NCBI GenBank assembly: GCA_031431475.1
Contig: JANPDL010000011.1
Coordinates: 1-64,000 of the forward strand
DNA: 64,000 nt
DNA from: JADCCX01 sp031431475
GTDB taxonomy: Bacteria; Pseudomonadota; Alphaproteobacteria; Rhizobiales; Beijerinckiaceae
Direction: 5' to 3'
Position numbers and translations under genes: made by a program. How positions within the stretch are numbered: the first letter of the stretch is position 1; each line of letters begins with the position of its first letter. Below, in pieces: positions 33,463 through 42,701 of the stretch. The notes under the pieces are model-generated. The model saw only the letters and a list, made by a program, of their open reading frames with translations. It did not search any database and was not told the DNA's origin.

Positions 33463-35277
33463 CTAACGCAGCGCCTCGCCAATCACCTCCAGAAACGCCT
33501 CCGCATAGGCTTCCAGCTTGCGCTCTCCCACACCGTTGACCAGCGCGAATTCGCCGCGTGTGGCGGGCTTTTGTTTCACCATATCGATCAGGCTGCGATC
33601 CGCGAAGATCATGAAGGCGGCGACGCCTTCCTCCGCCGCCAGCGTCCTGCGCAACTGTTTCAGCGCCTCGAACAGTTGCTGGTCCATGCCCATGTCAGCC
33701 ATGTTGCGCCTGTCGCGCTCGCGCAGTCGACCGGAGCGTGTGCCGTCGGTCTCGCTTTGCTTGCGATTATCCTGCCGGATCAGGAAGGGCTGGCTGCCTT
33801 TCAGCACGGCTTCGCCCGCTTCGGTCAGTTGCAGGCCGGGCCTGTCCCCGTCCGTCTCCTCCAGCAGGCCCGAGGCAAAGCATTTGCGCGTGAAGGTCAG
33901 CCACCAGGCCTTCGGCCTGTCCTTGCCGACACCGAAGGTGGGGAGTTCGTTGTGGCGGTTGCGCGTGACGATCTCGGATGTGGTGCCCATCAGCACATCC
34001 GCCAGATGATTGGCGCCAAAGCACTGTCGCGTGCGCCATACCGCTGACAAAAGCTTGCGCGCGGCCAGCGTTTCGTCCACCAGAACAGCCGCTCCGCCGC
34101 AGAGATCGCAGGCCGCGCAAGGGCCTTTTTCCTCGCCGAAATAGGTCAGCACCGCGCCCCGGCGGCAAAGTGCAGTCTCGCACAGGTCGATCATGGATTG
34201 CAGGCGCTTCAGTTCGATGCGGCGCTGCTCCTGCGTCAGGTCCTTCTGGAGAATGCGGCGGCGAGCCAGCGACATGTCCTCGCTGCCGTAGAGGGTGAGC
34301 GTGGCGCTGGGCAGGCCATCGCGGCCCGCGCGACCGATCTCCTGATAATAGCTCTCGACCGAACCCGGCATGTCGGCATGCACCACGAAACGCACATCCG
34401 GCTTGTTCACCCCCATGCCGAAAGCGATTGTGGCGACCATGATCACCCGGTCGTCCTGGACGAAGCGGTCCTGATGCCGGTTGCGCAGGACCTGATCCAT
34501 GCCGGCGTGATAATGCAGCGCGTCGAAGCCTTTGGCGCGCAAGTGCTCAGCCAGCCGCTCCGTCCGGTCGCGTCCATTGCAATAGATGATGCCCGAGACC
34601 TTGCCCTGCGTCGCCAGAAAATCCGTGATCTGGCGCTTCGGCTGATCTTTGGCGGCGAAGGCCAAAGAGAGATTGGGCCGGTCGAAGGAGTGCACGAAAG
34701 TGTCGGGCTCTTCGCGAAACAGCGACTTCACGATATCGGCCCGTGTTGCCTTGTCCGCCGTCGCTGTCAGCGCGATCACCGGGATATGTCCCAGACGCTG
34801 GCGGATTTCGGGCAGCATGCGGTATTCCGGCCGGAAATCATGGCCCCATTGCGAGATGCAATGGGCCTCGTCGATGGCGAGCCGCCTGACGCCGCGCCGG
34901 GCCAGATTCTCGGCCATGCCATCCATGGCCAGGCGCTCGGGCGAGACAAACAGCAGGCGCAGACTGCCCGCCTCCAGCTCGCGCCAGATATCCTCGGATT
35001 CGCTCTGCCCGGTCATGGAATTCAGCGTTGCAGCGGCCACGCCAAGGCGCTTCAGGTCCATCACCTGATCGCGCATCAGGGCGAGCAGTGGTGACACGAC
35101 GAGTGTCAACCCGCCATCGACGAGGGCAGGCAGCTGGTAGCACATCGACTTGCCGCTGCCAGTCGGCATCACGGCAAAGACATCGCGGCCGGCAAGCACG
35201 GCATCGATGATCTCGCGCTGGCCCTCGCGGAAGTCGCGGTAGCCAAAGGTGGTGCGGAGAGATTCGAGCGGGGACAT
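33463..35277 (-). CDS. recQ: ATP-dependent DNA helicase RecQ
   Basis: A 604-residue superfamily 2 helicase for recombination and repair. Order of parts: Q-motif start TTFGYRDFREGQREII, Walker A VMPTGSGKSMCYQ, DEAH box LAIDEAHCISQWGHDFRPEY, helicase C domain with IMVATIAFGMGVNKPDVR and QEIGRAGRDG, the zinc-binding RQC region (LCETALCRR and CAACDLCGG), and a C-terminal HRDC domain (ALKQLRRTLAAEEGV to GVGERKLEAYAEAFLEVIG). I start at ATG 35277 (MSPLESLRTTFGY); the longer open frame upstream is Gly/Arg-rich, unlike the family, and overlaps the SulP gene. The RHS remnant begins at its stop codon, but the HRDC domain looks complete. Confidence 0.94.
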   Translation of the reverse strand: MSPLESLRTTFGYRDFREGQREIIDAVLAGRDVFAVMPTGSGKSMCYQLPALVDGGLTLVVSPLLALMRDQVMDLKRLGVAAATLNSMTGQSESEDIWRELEAGSLRLLFVSPERLAMDGMAENLARRGVRRLAIDEAHCISQWGHDFRPEYRMLPEIRQRLGHIPVIALTATADKATRADIVKSLFREEPDTFVHSFDRPNLSLAFAAKDQPKRQITDFLATQGKVSGIIYCNGRDRTERLAEHLRAKGFDALHYHAGMDQVLRNRHQDRFVQDDRVIMVATIAFGMGVNKPDVRFVVHADMPGSVESYYQEIGRAGRDGLPSATLTLYGSEDMSLARRRILQKDLTQEQRRIELKRLQSMIDLCETALCRRGAVLTYFGEEKGPCAACDLCGGAAVLVDETLAARKLLSAVWRTRQCFGANHLADVLMGTTSEIVTRNRHNELPTFGVGKDRPKAWWLTFTRKCFASGLLEETDGDRPGLQLTEAGEAVLKGSQPFLIRQDNRKQSETDGTRSGRLRERDRRNMADMGMDQQLFEALKQLRRTLAAEEGVAAFMIFADRSLIDMVKQKPATRGEFALVNGVGERKLEAYAEAFLEVIGEALR

Positions 35278-35309
35278 GGTGGAGGGCTTGGCGGCGCGGG
35301 GAGGGGCCG

Positions 35310-36563
35310 TCAAGGGTTGCGTTTTGCCAAAACCACCCCCAGCACCGTCCCCACCACAATCCCGGCGATCAGATCCACGAACACCGTCAGCCCGAACGTC
35401 GCCACCAGAACCACCGCCGTCCGCCACCCACCCGTGAGAAAGTGCCAGAACTCGTGCTTTTCCGCCATGTTCCAGCAGACCATGGCCAGCACCGCGCCCA
35501 GAGCCGCCAGCGGTACGTGATAGGCCAGTGGCGCAGCAACGAGCATGAACACTAGCAGATAGACCGCGTGCAGCATGCCCGAGACCGGCCCTCTCGCTCC
35601 GGCGCGGATGTTGGTGGCTGTGCGGGCGATGGTGCCTGTCACCGGCATGCCGCCGAAGGTGACGGCGGCCATGTTTCCAATGCCCTGTGCCACCAGTTCG
35701 CCATCGGAGCGGTGGCGGCGTCCGGTCATGCCGTCGGCGACGACGGCTGACAGCAGGGATTCAATCGCGCCCAGCAGCGTGATTGCCAGCGCATCGGGGA
35801 GGATCCGGATCATCCGGTCAAGGCTGAAATCCGGCAGTGCAGGCGCGGGCAGGCTGGAGGGCACACCGCCGAAGCGCGTGCCGATGGTGGCGACATCGAG
35901 ATGCAGCAGCGCGGTCAGAACAGCCGTCGTGACGACCGCAAAAAGCATGCCCGGCCATGTGGGCCTGTATTTGCGCTGCACCAGAATGATAGCCAGCCCC
36001 AGCGCGGCAATGACGATGGTCAGCGGCTTTGCCGTGCTGATGGATCGTCCGATGGCGGCGAGCTTCGGCAACAGTGCTGCGGGCTCCTGCACGATCTCGA
36101 GGCCGAGCAGTTCCCTGATCTGGCTGGCAAAAATGATGACTGCGATACCTGCGGTGAAGCCGACCAGCACGGGCTGCGGAATGAGCCGGACGAGCCCGCC
36201 CAGGCGCAGCGTCCCGATCAGCATCATCATGACGCCTGCCATGAAGGTTGCGAGCACGAGGCCGTCATAGCCGTGCCGCCCGACAACTGCCGCGATGAGC
36301 ACGATGAAAGCGCCCGCCGGTCCGCCGATCTGGAAGCGGCTGCCGCCCAGCAGCGAGATGATAAACCCGCCGATGATCGCAGTGTAGAGCCCGCGCTCCG
36401 GCGGAAGGCCCGAAGCAATGGCGATGGCCATGGAGAGCGGCAGGGCGACAATGGCGACCGTAAGGCCCGCGATGGCATCGGCGCGCAGGTCAGCCAGACC
36501 ATATCCCTCACGCAACTGGCTGACGAGCTTGGGCGTGAATTGTTCAAGCAGAGGAGAGTTCAT
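35310..36563 (-). CDS. SulP-family anion transporter lacking the STAS domain
   Basis: A 417-residue inner-membrane protein of the SulP/SLC26 family. The start QFTPKLVSQLREGYGLADLRADAIAGLTVA is typical, as are ALPLSMAIAIASGLPPERGLYTAIIGGF and GGSRFQIGGPAGAFIV. About 12-14 hydrophobic segments follow. The protein ends at TVLGVVLAKRNP, just after the membrane domain, so the cytoplasmic STAS domain of most SulP proteins is absent. Substrates in the family are sulfate, bicarbonate or other anions. I chose ATG 36563 because AGGAG lies just upstream; ATG 36578, overlapping the nfeD stop, is an alternative. Confidence 0.87.
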   Translation of the reverse strand: MNSPLLEQFTPKLVSQLREGYGLADLRADAIAGLTVAIVALPLSMAIAIASGLPPERGLYTAIIGGFIISLLGGSRFQIGGPAGAFIVLIAAVVGRHGYDGLVLATFMAGVMMMLIGTLRLGGLVRLIPQPVLVGFTAGIAVIIFASQIRELLGLEIVQEPAALLPKLAAIGRSISTAKPLTIVIAALGLAIILVQRKYRPTWPGMLFAVVTTAVLTALLHLDVATIGTRFGGVPSSLPAPALPDFSLDRMIRILPDALAITLLGAIESLLSAVVADGMTGRRHRSDGELVAQGIGNMAAVTFGGMPVTGTIARTATNIRAGARGPVSGMLHAVYLLVFMLVAAPLAYHVPLAALGAVLAMVCWNMAEKHEFWHFLTGGWRTAVVLVATFGLTVFVDLIAGIVVGTVLGVVLAKRNP

Positions 36564-36574
36564 ATCTCCTGCCT

Positions 36575-37012
36575 TCATGCAGGCTCCACCAGCAGCGTGC
36601 CGCCATCGATGCCGGTGATCTTCACATGCGTTCCGACAGCAGCATCTGCGCCTGTGACACGCCACACCGAATCACCAATGCGTACCGAGCCTGCGCCCTC
36701 CACAATGGCGGCCTCCACTGCATAGACCTTGCCGATCATCGATTTACCGCGATTGTTCAGGAAGGGCGCGTCTGTCACTTCGGTCTTCTGTCCGCTTTGA
36801 ACCTTGCGCCCGATCAGGATGGAGGCCAGCCCCAGAACGGCGAAGAGGACGAGCGAAGCCGTCACGCCCAGCGGCACAATAAAGGTTATGATTCCTGCGG
36901 CGAGCGCCGCCAGCCCGAGCCAGATCAGAAAGACGCCAGGGAGCATGGCTTCCAGAGTCAAGAATACGAGACCAGCGCCAAGCCAGAACCAGTATGAGGA
37001 CAGGTAGGTCAT
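36575..37012 (-). CDS. NfeD-family membrane protein
   Basis: A 145-residue short NfeD (class 1b): two or three membrane helices (YWFWLGAGLVFLTLEAMLPGVFLIWLGLAALAAG and a second hydrophobic block), then a C-terminal OB-fold (RGKSMIGKVYAVEAAIVEG to SVWRVTGADAAVGTHVKITG). NfeD proteins pair with SPFH/stomatin proteins in membrane microdomains, and the SPFH gene lies 4 bases upstream in the same operon. Confidence 0.9.
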   Translation of the reverse strand: MTYLSSYWFWLGAGLVFLTLEAMLPGVFLIWLGLAALAAGIITFIVPLGVTASLVLFAVLGLASILIGRKVQSGQKTEVTDAPFLNNRGKSMIGKVYAVEAAIVEGAGSVRIGDSVWRVTGADAAVGTHVKITGIDGGTLLVEPA

Positions 37013-37016
37013 CGCA

Positions 37017-38090
37017 TCACCCCTTCATGTTACCCCAGGGGCCCGCCGGAGGGTGCACAATGACAGACCCATTCGGTCCATCCTCGAAAGTGATTTTTGA
37101 GTCTGACGTTTGTGTTTTCGGTCGCGACGCACCTCGGGGAACGGGAGGTGGGTCCTGAGATTGTGCCGCTCCCGAGCTTGTCGCCGACTTGGCAATCTCC
37201 GCGATACCAGCCAGCACGCCACCCAGACCCGCCATTTCGGTCGGCAGCAGCAGCACTTTCTGGTTGGGGCTGCGGGCGAGATTGTCGAGCGCCTTCACGT
37301 ATTTCTCGGCCACGAGATAGTTGATCGCGCCCATGCTGCCTTTGGCGATGGCTTCCGAGACCATGCGGGTGGCCTCCGCCTCGGCCTGTGCAGAGCGCTC
37401 GCGACCCTCGGCGTCACGGAAGGCGGCTTCTCTGCGACCCTCGGCTTCCAGCACCTGCGAGGCTTTAGAGCCTTCCGATTTCAGGATTGCCGCCTGCTTC
37501 ATGCCTTCGGCTTCCAGAATGGAGGCGCGCCGGTCGCGCTCGGCCTTCATCTGGCGGGCCATGGCGTCTGCCAGGTCACGCGGCGGCACGATGTCCTTGA
37601 TCTCGATGCGCGTTGTCTTCATGCCCCATGGGGATACGGCAGCGTCCACGACAGACAGCAGCTTCACGTTGATCTCGTCGCGATGCGAGAGCAACTGGTC
37701 CAGCTCCATCGAGCCCATGACGGTGCGAATGTTGGTCATCACCAGATTCATCAAAGCCTGCTGCAGATTCGACACCTCGTAGGAAGCGCGCGGTGCATCG
37801 AGGATCTGGAAGAACACCACGCCATCCACCGTCACGGCAGCATTGTCCTTGGTGATGACCTCCTGTGTCGGCACATCGATCACCTGTTCCATCATGTTGA
37901 CCTTGTTGCCCACGGTCTCGATGTAGGGAATCACAAGGCCCAGCCCCGGCGTCAGCGTGCGGTTGTATTTGCGGAAGCGCTCCACCGTGTAATGGTAGCC
38001 CTGCGGCACCTGACGGATACTGGCCATCAAGGTGACCACAACGAACAGGACGAAGACGAGAGCGACGATTGTCGAGCCTGAAATCGGCAT
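37017..38090 (-). CDS. SPFH/Band 7 membrane protein (paraslipin/QmcA type)
   Basis: A 357-residue stomatin homologue: one N-terminal membrane helix (IVALVFVLFVVVTLMASI), the SPFH domain (IRQVPQGYHYTVERFRKYNR, then MMEQVIDVPTQEVITKDNA and GSMELDQLLSHRDEIN), a long Ala/Glu-rich coiled coil (MKAERDRRASILEAEGMK; EAEGRREAAFRDAEGRERSA) and a polar C-terminal tail. It forms oligomeric rings that organise membrane proteins and proteases. First gene of an SPFH-nfeD-sulP leftward group. Confidence 0.92.
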   Translation of the reverse strand: MPISGSTIVALVFVLFVVVTLMASIRQVPQGYHYTVERFRKYNRTLTPGLGLVIPYIETVGNKVNMMEQVIDVPTQEVITKDNAAVTVDGVVFFQILDAPRASYEVSNLQQALMNLVMTNIRTVMGSMELDQLLSHRDEINVKLLSVVDAAVSPWGMKTTRIEIKDIVPPRDLADAMARQMKAERDRRASILEAEGMKQAAILKSEGSKASQVLEAEGRREAAFRDAEGRERSAQAEAEATRMVSEAIAKGSMGAINYLVAEKYVKALDNLARSPNQKVLLLPTEMAGLGGVLAGIAEIAKSATSSGAAQSQDPPPVPRGASRPKTQTSDSKITFEDGPNGSVIVHPPAGPWGNMKG

Positions 38091-38157
38091 GGTCCAGTTT
38101 CCCCCGGATTGTGCAAATCAGCGATGCAGGCGAGACACTGTGTGTTATCTCGCTGAT

Positions 38158-39351
38158 ATGCAAGAGGCTCTTCCTGAGCCGCTCAATCCGGACTTTCTGA
38201 TGGCGCTGCATTTTTCCGAGGCTGAATTCACGCGCCGACGCACGGCCCTGCTTGCTGCCATGGCGCGGGAGCGGCTCGATGCGCTGCTGCTGTTCCAGCA
38301 GGAGAGCATGTACTGGCTGACAGGCTACGACACTTTCGGCTTCTGCTTCTTCCAGTGTCTAGTGGTGCGCGCTGACGGGCGCATGGCGCTGCTGACGCGC
38401 TCGGCAGACCTGCGGCAAGCGCAGCGGACCTCGAACATTGCCGATATTCGTGTGTGGAAGGACCGGGCTGAGGCCAATCCCGCGCTCGATCTCAAGGGCA
38501 TCGCTTCTGAGTTCGACCTTGCGGACCAGCGCATCGGTGCGGAATTCGAAAGTTACGGTCTGGTCCACAGCAACGGGCGCAAACTGGAGGCGGCTTTTGA
38601 TGGGTTTGCCGATCTGGTCGATGCCTCTCAGGTCGTGAACGGACTGCGCGTCGTTAAATCGGCGGAAGAGCTTGTGTGTGTGAGGGAAGCCGGAAGGCTC
38701 TGTGATATCGCGGATCGTGCCGCCATCGATGCGACAGGGGCTGGGGCCGACGAAGGCGAGATTCTGGCGGTCCAACAGGGCGCGATCTTTGCAGCAGGCG
38801 GGGATTATCCGGCGAACGAGTTCATCATTGGCTCTGGGCGGGATGCGCTGCTGTGCCGGTACAAGTCCGGACGGCGCGTGCTTGCGGCACGGGACCAGAT
38901 CACGCTCGAATTCGCGGGAGTCTCGCGCCATTATCACGCTGCTGCCATGCGCACGCATGTTGTGGGTGAGCCGCTACCTCTTCATCTCACGTATCACGAA
39001 GCAGCAAAGCAGGCGCTGCTGGCCTGTGAGGCGGAACTGAGGCCTGGCCGCACGGCAGGCGATGTCTTCGCGGCCCATGCACGGATTTTTGCCGGGCATG
39101 GCCTGTCAACGCACCGGCTGAACGCCTGCGGCTATTCTCTCGGTGCCAAATTCACGCCGAGCTGGATGGACTGGCCGATGTTCTACGAGGGCAATGACTA
39201 TGCGCTGCAGCCTGGGATGGTGATGTTCGCCCATATGATCCTGATGGATTCCGCCACCGAAACCGCGATGTGTCTGGGGCGCACCTCCATCATCACGGAA
39301 ACCATGGCAGAACAGATCAATATTCCTGATCTGGACCTTGTGATCCGCTGA
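38158..39351 (+). CDS. M24-family (Xaa-Pro peptidase / creatinase-like) hydrolase
   Basis: A 397-residue pita-bread-fold protein: N-terminal creatinase-type domain (FTRRRTALLAAMARERLDAL, SMYWLTGYDTFGF) and a C-terminal M24 domain. The usual metal-ligand landmarks are atypical: ITLEFAGVSRHYHAAAMRT stands where metallopeptidases have D-x-G and D-x-x-R, and GYSLGAKFTPSW where they have the GHGIG-type histidine. This suggests a non-peptidase activity (creatinase-, ectoine hydrolase DoeA- or DMSP lyase DddP-like members), which I cannot resolve. ATG 38158 is preferred, as earlier in-frame starts overlap the divergent SPFH promoter. Confidence 0.78.
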   Translation: MQEALPEPLNPDFLMALHFSEAEFTRRRTALLAAMARERLDALLLFQQESMYWLTGYDTFGFCFFQCLVVRADGRMALLTRSADLRQAQRTSNIADIRVWKDRAEANPALDLKGIASEFDLADQRIGAEFESYGLVHSNGRKLEAAFDGFADLVDASQVVNGLRVVKSAEELVCVREAGRLCDIADRAAIDATGAGADEGEILAVQQGAIFAAGGDYPANEFIIGSGRDALLCRYKSGRRVLAARDQITLEFAGVSRHYHAAAMRTHVVGEPLPLHLTYHEAAKQALLACEAELRPGRTAGDVFAAHARIFAGHGLSTHRLNACGYSLGAKFTPSWMDWPMFYEGNDYALQPGMVMFAHMILMDSATETAMCLGRTSIITETMAEQINIPDLDLVIR

Positions 39352-39366
39352 CGCTACAACCCGCAT

Positions 39367-39921
39367 ATGTTGCGTCATCCATTCACTCGCCGAACCCTGT
39401 TCACTGCTCTGGCAGCGCTGTCGCTTGCGGCCTGCACCGAGACGGCCAGCGATTTCAACCCCGCTGCGGCGCCACGCGCCCGCGCGCCAGGTGTTCCCGT
39501 GGCGCTGGTGTCTCTCGACGGAGCCCCCGAGAGCGTGATTGCGAAGCTCTCGAGCGCCATGGCGCAGCAGGCGGCGCGGCGTGATATCACTATTGTGGGC
39601 ATCGACGGCAAGCCACGCTATCAGGTGCGCGGCTATCTCGCGGCCAATGCGCTCTCTGATGGTAAGGCGGAACTGTCCTGGGCCTTTGATGTTTTCGATT
39701 CGCAGCGCAAGCGCGCCAAGCGTTTCAGCGGGCAGGAGCCTCTTTCCTCAGGGCAGGACTGGGCGTCTGTCAGCGATGTGCAGTTGCAGGCGGTGGCCTT
39801 CAAGGCGCTGGACGAGATTGCTGAATTTCTTGCGGCAACACCCGAAGCGGTGGCTGCCCGTGCAGGTGGCACGCCTGCTGCTACTGCCCGGCGGGCCAGC
39901 AGTATCCTTTCCGCACAGTAA
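39367..39921 (+). CDS. predicted lipoprotein of unknown function
   Basis: A 184-residue protein with a lipoprotein signal: TRRTLFTALAALSLAAC, lipobox LAAC with Cys23 as the lipidated residue; two arginines before the hydrophobic run give it a Tat-like look. The mature part has VPVALVSLDGAPESVIAKL and RYQVRGYLAANALSDGKAELSWAFDVFDSQ, a pattern seen in uncharacterised alphaproteobacterial lipoproteins. It begins 15 bases after the M24 gene, so the two are likely co-transcribed. Confidence 0.75.
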   Translation: MLRHPFTRRTLFTALAALSLAACTETASDFNPAAAPRARAPGVPVALVSLDGAPESVIAKLSSAMAQQAARRDITIVGIDGKPRYQVRGYLAANALSDGKAELSWAFDVFDSQRKRAKRFSGQEPLSSGQDWASVSDVQLQAVAFKALDEIAEFLAATPEAVAARAGGTPAATARRASSILSAQ

Positions 39922-40064
39922 TGGCCTGTGAATTGCGGGCTCTATCCTGCCATTAGGCGGCTTTCCTATGCTTGTGGCTGATCCGTGCCGTTGCTAAGGG
40001 GTACGGGAAAATCAGGCCGTGGTCAGTGGCCGGATTCGTGCTTGCCTCGGGATATGAAGACGCC

Positions 40065-40997
40065 ATGAAACTGGTTTCCGGCAACGCCAACCGTCCGCTC
40101 GCTGAAGCCATTGCACTGCACATGCGCCAGCCGCTGGCCAAGGCGCAGGTCCGGCGCTTCGCGGATATGGAGATTTTCGTCGAGATTCAGGAGAATGTGC
40201 GTGGCGAGGATGTGTTTATCATCCAGTCCACATCCTTCCCCGCGAATGATCACCTGATGGAGCTTCTGATCATCGCGGATGCGCTGAAACGGTCATCGGC
40301 CCGGCGGATCACGGCGGTGTTGCCCTATTTCGGTTATGCACGACAAGATCGGCGCGCTTCAGGACGCACGCCAATTTCCGCCAAGCTTGTCGCCAACATG
40401 ATCACCAAGGCGGGTGCGGACCGCGTGCTGACGGTGGATCTCCATGCCGGACAGATCCAGGGCTTCTTCGATATACCGACTGATAACCTCTACGGCGCTC
40501 CCGTCATGGTCCGCGACATCAAGGAGCGGGTTGACACCCGTAACGCCATGGTTGTTTCGCCTGACGTTGGCGGCGTGGTGCGAGCCCGCGCGCTGGCCAA
40601 GCGCATCGATGCGCCGCTCGCCATCGTCGACAAGCGCCGCGAGCGCCCGGGCGAGAGCGAGGTGATGAACATTATCGGCGATGTCGAGGGTAAGAGTTGC
40701 ATCCTCGTGGATGACATCATCGATTCCGGCGGCACGCTCTGCAACGCCGCCGACGCCCTTATGGCCAAGGGTGCGAAGGATGTTTCGGCCTATATCACCC
40801 ACGGCGTGCTTTCGGGCGGAGCCGTCTCACGCATCGCCGGTTCGAAGCTGAAAGAGCTGGTGATCACAGACACGATCCAGCCTTCGGAAGCGGTGAAGGT
40901 GGCCAGGAATATCCGGGTGATCACGGTGGCTGATCTGCTGGGTGAGGCGATCATGCGGACTGCGACGGAAGAGAGTGTGTCGAGCTTGTTTGATTGA
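40065..40997 (+). CDS. prs: ribose-phosphate pyrophosphokinase
   Basis: A 310-residue enzyme making PRPP from ribose 5-phosphate and ATP. Motifs: KLVSGNANRPLAEAIA, FADMEIFVEIQENVRGEDVF, LPYFGYARQDRRASGRTPIS (flexible loop), VDLHAGQIQGFFDIPTDNL, and the PRPP loop ILVDDIIDSGGTLCNAA. ATG 40065 matches the family N-terminus; the open frame upstream of it carries no family residues. Confidence 0.95.
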   Translation: MKLVSGNANRPLAEAIALHMRQPLAKAQVRRFADMEIFVEIQENVRGEDVFIIQSTSFPANDHLMELLIIADALKRSSARRITAVLPYFGYARQDRRASGRTPISAKLVANMITKAGADRVLTVDLHAGQIQGFFDIPTDNLYGAPVMVRDIKERVDTRNAMVVSPDVGGVVRARALAKRIDAPLAIVDKRRERPGESEVMNIIGDVEGKSCILVDDIIDSGGTLCNAADALMAKGAKDVSAYITHGVLSGGAVSRIAGSKLKELVITDTIQPSEAVKVARNIRVITVADLLGEAIMRTATEESVSSLFD

Positions 40998-41155
40998 GGG
41001 GCGGGGCTGAGGCTCCGGCTCAGTCTGTTACCCTTCATTTCTGAAGAGCAGGCTGCGGATGTGCCTAACTGATATCGTCTGTGTGGACGCCGGATTCCGG
41101 ATCATGAAACCCGCGTATCCTGTACCGATGGCGGTTCTTCCCTCAAAGCAGATCC

Positions 41156-41174
41156 TGGGGCGTTTTCTCCCCCA
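41156..41174. terminator. weak hairpin between convergent prs and the ABC ATPase gene
   Basis: TGGGG (41156-41160) can pair with CCCCA (41170-41174), followed by TG and a run of six T (41177-41182). It lies about 160 bases after prs and 104 bases from the ABC operon end. The stem is short, so the call is tentative; the rest of this 280-base gap shows no gene. Confidence 0.3.
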
Positions 41175-41277
41175 TGTTTTTTGGCCGCTCAGCCGGGTTT
41201 GATCCCGTGGCCTAACCAGAGCAAAGCTATCTGGTACGATCACAATGCCCTTGTGACCGTGGCGCTGGTTGCATGCG

Positions 41278-42693
41278 TCAGTTCGCCAGATCAAGGATCT
41301 GATCAGCGACTGCTTTGATCACATCTTTTTGGTGGCTGATGAGGACCAGCGACAACCCTGTGTCGGCCACAAGACCGCGCAGGAGCAAGATCGTTTCGCG
41401 CTGCACAATTGGGTCGAGGCGCGAGGTCGGCTCGTCAGCCACGATGAGGCTCGGGCTCATCAGCAGAAGGCGGGCCAGCGCCAGCCGCTGGGCCTCGCCG
41501 CCTGAGATCGCATCGATGTGCCGGGCGAGCAAGGCGGGTTTGAGTCTGAGACGATCGAGCAGATGCGGCAGGTGCGGTATGACAGCACCGCCAGTGCTGC
41601 CTTGCACCACATCGGCCAGTTGTTCGCCAAGGGTCCGATGTGACGTGAACACAGTTGTCGGATCCTGATGCAGCTTCTGGTAGCGGCGGCGCAGACGGCG
41701 CGCGCCTGATAGATCGATATAGGGGTCACAGCCAGCCCATGATACATCGCCACGCATTGGTTTCTGCAGACCAAGCAGCACGTTGGCGAGCGTGCTTTTG
41801 CCACATCCACTCGGTCCCGTGACTGCCAGCACCTCGCCTCGCCGCACATGAATGTGAAGATCCTGGAACAGCGGCGCGCCCGGATGATAGCCGAAGGCGA
41901 GATCATGGGCGGCGAGCACCAGATCGTCGGCGGTCAGGCAGGTTTCGCAAACTGGCCATCGAGATGGATCTGCGGCGAGCCAGGCGCGGGTGTAGGGATG
42001 GCTCGGGTGGGTCAGAACGGTATCGGTGGGTCCACTTTCGACAATAGCCGCCTCTTTCATAACTGCTAAATGACCGCCTTCCGCCAAACCGCGTGCCACG
42101 GCGAGATCATGTGTGATGACGAGCAGCGTCTTGCCTGCAGCCCTGAGTGACAGCAGGAGATCGATGACCTGCCGGATGCGCGTGGGATCAAGACCCTTCG
42201 TCGGTTCGTCGGCAACGATCAGCGACGCATCCGTCAGGCGGGCATTTGCCACCAGTACGCGCTGGGCCATGCCACCGGAGAGCTGGAAGGGAAAGAGCCG
42301 CACTGTGTCAGTCGGCAAATCGACCTCCGCAAGGAGAGTCTGCGTGTCCGGCCCGGCATATCTGGAACCCGGCGCGAGCTGGCGGCCAATACGCGTCAAC
42401 GGATCAAATGCTGCGCCAGGCTCCTGCGGGATGAGGCTTGTGGCTGAGTGCCATAGCATTCGCAAGCTTTTGGCGTCCTTGGCGGGTATCTGGTGTCCGG
42501 CCACCATGATGTCGCCTTCGACAGCAAGGCCCTGCGGCAAAAGCCCCATGATCGCCTGCGCAAGCAGGCTCTTGCCGCTTCCCGTCTCGCCAATCACGCA
42601 CAGGCTACCGCTTTTTGGTATCGAGAGCGAAGCGCGGTCAACCAGCGTTGCACCGCCGGTGACGCGCACCGTCAGACCGCGCAGTTCCAGCAT
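41278..42693 (-). CDS. peptide/nickel-type ABC importer, fused double ATP-binding protein
   Basis: A 471-residue protein holding two ABC ATPase domains in one chain, equal to the DppD and DppF subunits. First half: Walker A VIGETGSGKSLLAQAI, signature QLSGGMAQRVLVANA, Walker B SLIVADEPTKGLD. Second half (from about residue 265): GPSGCGKSTLANVLLG, ISGGEAQRLALARLL, LIVADEPTSRLDP. It is a compact fusion. Last gene of the seven-gene leftward operon under the Zur-box-like promoter; 8 bases after the DppC-like permease. ATG 42693 starts the domain directly. Confidence 0.88.
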   Translation of the reverse strand: MLELRGLTVRVTGGATLVDRASLSIPKSGSLCVIGETGSGKSLLAQAIMGLLPQGLAVEGDIMVAGHQIPAKDAKSLRMLWHSATSLIPQEPGAAFDPLTRIGRQLAPGSRYAGPDTQTLLAEVDLPTDTVRLFPFQLSGGMAQRVLVANARLTDASLIVADEPTKGLDPTRIRQVIDLLLSLRAAGKTLLVITHDLAVARGLAEGGHLAVMKEAAIVESGPTDTVLTHPSHPYTRAWLAADPSRWPVCETCLTADDLVLAAHDLAFGYHPGAPLFQDLHIHVRRGEVLAVTGPSGCGKSTLANVLLGLQKPMRGDVSWAGCDPYIDLSGARRLRRRYQKLHQDPTTVFTSHRTLGEQLADVVQGSTGGAVIPHLPHLLDRLRLKPALLARHIDAISGGEAQRLALARLLLMSPSLIVADEPTSRLDPIVQRETILLLRGLVADTGLSLVLISHQKDVIKAVADQILDLAN

Positions 42694-42701
42694 CGGTTCG
42701 T

